In this document: in pieces, positions 6,630-8,759 of the stretch | Layout: each line of letters starts with the position of its first letter | Position numbering within the stretch: the first letter of the stretch is position 1 | Origin: Actinoplanes liguriensis | Lineage (GTDB): Bacteria > Actinomycetota > Actinomycetes > Mycobacteriales > Micromonosporaceae | Assembly (NCBI GenBank): GCA_000715855.1 | Contig: KL571277.1 | Coordinates: 65,201 to 73,959, forward strand | DNA length: 8,759 bases | Reading direction: 5' to 3' | Notes under the pieces: model-generated | The model's database searches: none | Told to the model about the DNA's origin: nothing | Seen by the model: only the letters and a program-made list of their open reading frames with translations | Translations under genes and position numbers: made by a program

Positions 6630-7244
6630 ATGAGCGCCTTCGCCGAGATCCCCCCGACCACACTGGCCGACGTGCTCGGCCGTGACCGAGTGATGGACAT
6701 CGGGGTCCGGCCGCTCTGGGGCCCGGTGCCGCGCGTCGCCGGCCCGGCGTTCACGGTTCGCTGCGAGCCCGGGGACAACCTGATGCTGCACGCGGCGATC
6801 TACCGCGCCGAGCCGGGCACGGTCATCGTCGTCGAGTCCGGCGACCTGGACTACGCGCTGGCCGGCGGCAACGTCTGCGCGGTCGCGCACCGCCGCGGCG
6901 TGGCGGCGTTCGTGCTGGACGGCCTGATCCGTGACCTCGGCGAGGTGCGAGAGATCGGCTTCCCGGTCTTCGCGCGCGGCGTCATCCCGATCCCGGGGAC
7001 GAAGAACAGGCTCGGCACGCACGGCGAGGAGGTCCGGTGCGGCGGCGTCACCGTGCTCCCGGGTGACGTGGTCGTCGCGGACGAGGAGGGCATCGTGGTC
7101 GTCCCGGTCGATCGCCACGACGAGGTGCTGGCCGCCGCGCGGGCGAAACTGGCCAAGGAGCAGGCGGAGTCGCTCGACGACTGGGAACGGGCCCACCGCG
7201 CCCGGATCGAGGCGACCCTGACCGGGCTCACCAGCGGTTCCTAG
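6630..7244 (+). CDS. RraA-fold aldolase/decarboxylase-like protein
   Basis: This encodes a 204-residue protein of the RraA / HMG aldolase fold. The family signature G-x20-R-D-x2-E is complete: G80, then R101-D102 and E105, within a stretch that includes RGVAAFVLDG. GPAFTV (38-43), a phosphate/pyruvate-loop-like GDN (48-50), PVFARG and PGDVVVADEEGIVVVP also fit. Members with intact R-D-E are usually metal-dependent class II aldolases (4-hydroxy-4-methyl-2-oxoglutarate or 4-carboxy-4-hydroxy-2-oxoadipate aldolase) that also decarboxylate oxaloacetate. Regulation of RNase E is a property of a few proteobacterial members and is not implied. No aromatic-degradation gene is next to it, so the substrate is open. 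It follows the HAD phosphatase by 11 bp in the same direction. The 3' end overlaps the convergent DUF2804 gene by 17 bp. Confidence 0.85.
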   Translation: MSAFAEIPPTTLADVLGRDRVMDIGVRPLWGPVPRVAGPAFTVRCEPGDNLMLHAAIYRAEPGTVIVVESGDLDYALAGGNVCAVAHRRGVAAFVLDGLIRDLGEVREIGFPVFARGVIPIPGTKNRLGTHGEEVRCGGVTVLPGDVVVADEEGIVVVPVDRHDEVLAAARAKLAKEQAESLDDWERAHRARIEATLTGLTSGS

Positions 7245-8208
7245 CCTCCTCGGCCCAGCCGGTCAGGCCCTCCAGGTCGATCTTCTGGCCGTCCGTGCCG
7301 CGGGCCCAGCCGGAGAAACGCCCGAAGCACTGGTGGGTCTCGCCGGCCAGGATGCCCAGGTTCGTCCTCGCGACGCGCTCGTGGAACGGCTCGAACGTGA
7401 CGTCCACGCCGTGGCCGGTGATCCGCCACGGCTTGAGCCAGTCGGCACGGTCGTACTCCCAGTGGAGATCCGCGCCGATCTTGTGGAGCACGTCGTCCTC
7501 GAAGACGGCGTTCTCCGTGGTGCCGGTGCCGTCGGTCCACTGGCCGCCCAACTGGATCGCGCGGCCGTCACCGGCGCCGGCGGCCCAGTTCCACGTCACC
7601 GAGTACGGCCAGCGGCCCCGGCCGTGGTCCAGCGTCGCGTACGACCCCTGGGCCGGGACGACGTGCTCGACGCCGCCCACCACGATGCTGCCGTGGACGG
7701 GGCGGCCGACGTCCTTCACCGTGTACTGGAAGCGGGTGCGGCTCCACGCGACCACGACACCCAGCGAGTCACGGCCCTCGACGGCCGGCATCGTCAGGTC
7801 GAGCGTGACGTCACGGGATCGCGCCTGCACGGTCGTACCGTCGACATTCTGTTCGATCTCGATGTCGAGACCGCCGCCGGACGCCACGACGCGGCCCGAT
7901 CCGCTCCGGTCCGGAAGGATCGCGCCGCGGGCCAGCGGGACTGTCGCATCGACGACGATCTCCCGCCCGCTGATCCGGTCCAGCAGATAGAGGCCGTGCA
8001 CGCCGGCGTAGTCCAGGCTGGACACGACGACCCCGACGATGTGCGCGGGGGTGACCACGCCCCAGTACTCCCAGCGCTTGTTGCGACCCCACCCGCGCAG
8101 GTTGGCGCGGTGCAGCGGCCTGCGGCTCCAGCCCACGGCCGCCGGGTTCAGACGGCCGTCCGGCAGGCACAGGTCGACCGGCTCGGTGATCTGGATCTCG
8201 TGCGTCAC
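7228..8208 (-). CDS. DUF2804 family protein
   Basis: This encodes a 326-residue protein matching the pattern of DUF2804 proteins in length and motif order: an early LPDGRLNP, then GWSRRPLHRANLRGWGRNK (26-44) and WEYWG. A middle region is rich in beta-strands. DHGRGRWPYSVTWNWA (184-199) is the strongest block, and GRFSGWARG comes near the C-terminus (296-304). No signal peptide or transmembrane segment is seen. The many strands and Trp/Gly motifs suggest a beta-barrel or lipocalin-like lipid- or isoprenoid-handling fold, but the biochemical role of this family is not known to me and I assign none. The start is a GTG with TAGCCT six nt upstream and no Shine-Dalgarno, so it is probably leaderless. 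It converges on the RraA-like gene with a 17-bp overlap, so the two messages share complementary 3' ends. Confidence 0.85.
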   Translation of the reverse strand: MTHEIQITEPVDLCLPDGRLNPAAVGWSRRPLHRANLRGWGRNKRWEYWGVVTPAHIVGVVVSSLDYAGVHGLYLLDRISGREIVVDATVPLARGAILPDRSGSGRVVASGGGLDIEIEQNVDGTTVQARSRDVTLDLTMPAVEGRDSLGVVVAWSRTRFQYTVKDVGRPVHGSIVVGGVEHVVPAQGSYATLDHGRGRWPYSVTWNWAAGAGDGRAIQLGGQWTDGTGTTENAVFEDDVLHKIGADLHWEYDRADWLKPWRITGHGVDVTFEPFHERVARTNLGILAGETHQCFGRFSGWARGTDGQKIDLEGLTGWAEEARNRW

Positions 8209-8214
8209 GGGCGC

Positions 8215-8220
8215 AGGCTA
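8215..8220 (-). promoter_or_regulatory. putative -10 of the DUF2804 gene
   Basis: On the minus strand TAGCCT is followed by six nt (GCGCCC) and the GTG at 8208. A weak -35-like TCGACT lies 19 nt further upstream. The spacing repeats that of the lysR and phosphatase starts, in keeping with a leaderless mRNA. Confidence 0.4.
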
Positions 8221-8249
8221 CCGCCGCGCCGGAACGATGAGTCGATCAG

Positions 8250-8265
8250 GGATAGTCAGATATCC
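8250..8265. repeat. inverted repeat GGATA-N6-TATCC
   Basis: GGATA (8250-8254) and TATCC (8261-8265) form a perfect 5-6-5 dyad in the AT-richer part of the divergent region, about 42 bp upstream of the DUF2804 start. It could be an operator for that gene or for the plus-strand promoter downstream. It is short enough to occur by chance. Confidence 0.3.
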
Positions 8266-8308
8266 AGCTGAACGGGCCGGCAGCACTGAGAAGGTGGTTT
8301 CGGGCTCG

Positions 8309-8337
8309 TTACCATCCGTTCAGAAGGCTTGCCATCC
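8309..8337 (+). repeat. 20-bp-spaced direct repeats TTRCCATCC
   Basis: TTACCATCC (8309-8317) and TTGCCATCC (8329-8337) differ at one base and start 20 bp apart, close to two helical turns. The second copy contains the -35-like TTGCCA, so a protein bound to the pair could touch or block polymerase. Any regulator is unknown. Confidence 0.35.
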
Positions 8338-8356
8338 ATGCACACTCATCAATAAT
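8329..8356 (+). promoter_or_regulatory. strong sigma70-type promoter candidate
   Basis: TTGCCA (8329-8334, five of six to TTGACA), a 16-nt spacer, and AATAAT (8351-8356, five of six to TATAAT) make this the best housekeeping-like promoter I see in the window. The predicted start site is at about 8363-8364, exactly at an ATG. The -10 is covered by an inverted repeat. Confidence 0.6.
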
Positions 8357-8359
8357 GAG
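8345..8359. promoter_or_regulatory. inverted repeat over the -10, candidate operator
   Basis: CTCAT (8345-8349) and ATGAG (8355-8359) form a perfect 5-5-5 dyad around CAATA, sitting directly on the AATAAT hexamer. A dyad placed on the -10 is the usual position for a repressor site. No candidate repressor gene is adjacent inside the window. Confidence 0.4.
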
Positions 8360-8363
8360 CGCC

Positions 8364-8474
8364 ATGAGAGGAGCCGACAGCGGAGCTCGCGGCACGGACT
8401 CACACCCCGCGGCGCAGCCCCGCCCACCCGACGAGACCTGCCCACCGCCCCCGGCCGGGCGGGTGATGCCATGA
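8364..8474 (+). CDS. possible 36-residue leaderless ORF
   Basis: An ATG lies 7 nt after AATAAT, where transcription should begin, and is followed by 35 sense codons and a TGA. The peptide starts MRGADSGARGTD and is Pro/Arg-rich with a single Cys; I recognise no family. Its stop overlaps a second ATG (ATGA, 8471-8474), a common coupling arrangement. Codon-position bias is not convincing, so it may be a leader peptide, the 5' part of an untranslated leader, or chance. It is supported mainly by the promoter-to-ATG geometry. Confidence 0.3.
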   Translation: MRGADSGARGTDSHPAAQPRPPDETCPPPPAGRVMP

Positions 8475-8700
8475 ACGCGGTGGCGCACCCAGCAGCCCGG
8501 CAGAGAACCACCCGCGGCCGCCGTAACCCCCAGCCCGGCCCCGCGAACCGCACCGACCGGACCCGCCCCGCCGCGGGCCGCAGACGCCTGAACCGCACGA
8601 GCCCCCCTGTTCCGACCCGGGAACACCCGGCTCCGGCCCGCGCCCGGGAGACCCCCGCAGCCGCGCCGGCCACGGAGCCCTCCGCCACCGCGCGCCAGCT
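8400..8700 (+). other. C-rich, G-poor stretch at contig end
   Basis: The plus strand is strongly C-biased: 35 C against 16 G in 8401-8460, and 34 C against 17 G in 8521-8580. Pyrimidine-rich, G-poor RNA of this kind is what Rho loads on. Downstream of a strong promoter the stretch could be a Rho-utilisation leader, but it could equally be a Pro-rich coding segment. G-rich minus-strand frames across it (for example 8746-8309) look like composition artefacts. Confidence 0.35.
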
Positions 8701-8759
8701 TCCGCCCGCAGGTCCGGGCCATCGACGTACCGGCGAATCCGATCACGCGGCCGCAAGCG
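8471..8759 (+). CDS. open frame running off the contig end, doubtful
   Basis: From the ATG at 8471 the frame stays open for 96 codons to the last base, while the other two plus frames soon meet stops. The product is Ala/Pro/Arg/Thr-rich and low in hydrophobics, starting MNAVAHPAARQRTT, and would be disordered. By my count G+C is about 77-80% at each of the three codon positions, not the strong third-position bias of the real genes here, which argues against coding. The same frame is open back to an ATG at 8237, but that part is plainly non-coding in composition. It may be the disordered N-terminus of a truncated gene, or a C-rich leader. Confidence 0.25.
   Translation, partial: MNAVAHPAARQRTTRGRRNPQPGPANRTDRTRPAAGRRRLNRTSPPVPTREHPAPARARETPAAAPATEPSATARQLPPAGPGHRRTGESDHAAAS

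Noticed and set aside
6630..7244. Naming the RraA-fold gene as regulator of ribonuclease E activity
   Set aside because: The complete G-x20-R-D-x2-E signature marks the aldolase/decarboxylase type. The RNase E role belongs to certain proteobacterial members.
7333..8271. A 312-codon plus-strand frame opposite the DUF2804 gene
   Set aside because: It is codon-aligned antisense of a gene with clear DUF2804 motifs. The long frame again follows from the absence of TTA/CTA/TCA codons.
8237..8470. Upstream extension of the 8471 open frame to an ATG at 8237
   Set aside because: Codons in 8237-8363 have many A/T third positions and include a TTA, and the stretch contains the promoter and operator-like elements. 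It reads as non-coding.
8309..8746. Minus-strand frames of 118-145 codons at the contig end
   Set aside because: The products are extremely Gly/Arg/Ala-rich with no recognisable pattern. They are expected wherever the plus strand is C-rich and stop codons are rare.
8514..8754. Two NotI-like GCGGCCGC sites as possible vector sequence
   Set aside because: The octamer is expected by chance at this base composition, and the surrounding sequence shows no vector similarity that I recognise.

Overview
The window looks like a draft contig from a high-GC actinobacterium. Codon third positions are almost all G or C, a mycothiol-dependent-type enzyme is encoded, and several genes have leaderless-style starts. 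A Micromonosporaceae-like source (for example Actinoplanes) is my guess from general feel only. The first 16 bases are not genomic: they are the inner part of the Nextera transposon mosaic end left by library preparation, so base 17 is the true contig edge.

Layout. (1) 17-448: the 3' end of an alpha/beta-hydrolase-type gene. (2) 441-525: five degenerate 17-bp tandem units that carry the stop codons of both flanking convergent genes. (3) 518-1417 (-) and 1521-4871 (+): a LysR-type regulator divergent from putA, the bifunctional proline dehydrogenase / glutamate-semialdehyde (P5C) dehydrogenase. This PutA lacks the N-terminal ribbon-helix-helix DNA-binding domain but has a C-terminal ALDH-superfamily extension (type B architecture), so control in trans by the LysR protein is plausible. 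(4) 5982-4905 (-): a two-gene unit encoding a WapI-like small protein and a DinB/MDMPI-fold putative mycothiol-dependent enzyme, separated by one base. (5) 6028-7244 (+): a YqaB/beta-phosphoglucomutase-type HAD phosphatase followed by an RraA-fold aldolase/decarboxylase-like protein. (6) 8208-7228 (-): a DUF2804 protein whose 3' end overlaps the RraA-like gene by 17 bp. (7) 8209-8759: no convincing large gene. It holds a very good promoter-like sequence overlapped by an inverted repeat, a possible 36-codon leaderless ORF, and a strongly C-biased stretch in which one frame stays open to the contig end.

How the genes work together. Only lysR-putA forms a clear functional module (proline to glutamate catabolism and its likely regulator). 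The other pairs are linked by position, and I cannot assign them to a pathway. A shared feature is that several starts lie 6-8 nt after a TANNNT-type -10 hexamer with no ribosome binding site, as expected for leaderless mRNAs, whereas putA has a strong Shine-Dalgarno. I see no phage, transposon, CRISPR, tRNA, rRNA or recognisable defence locus. The least explained parts are the 17-bp repeat array and the 8209-8759 end region.
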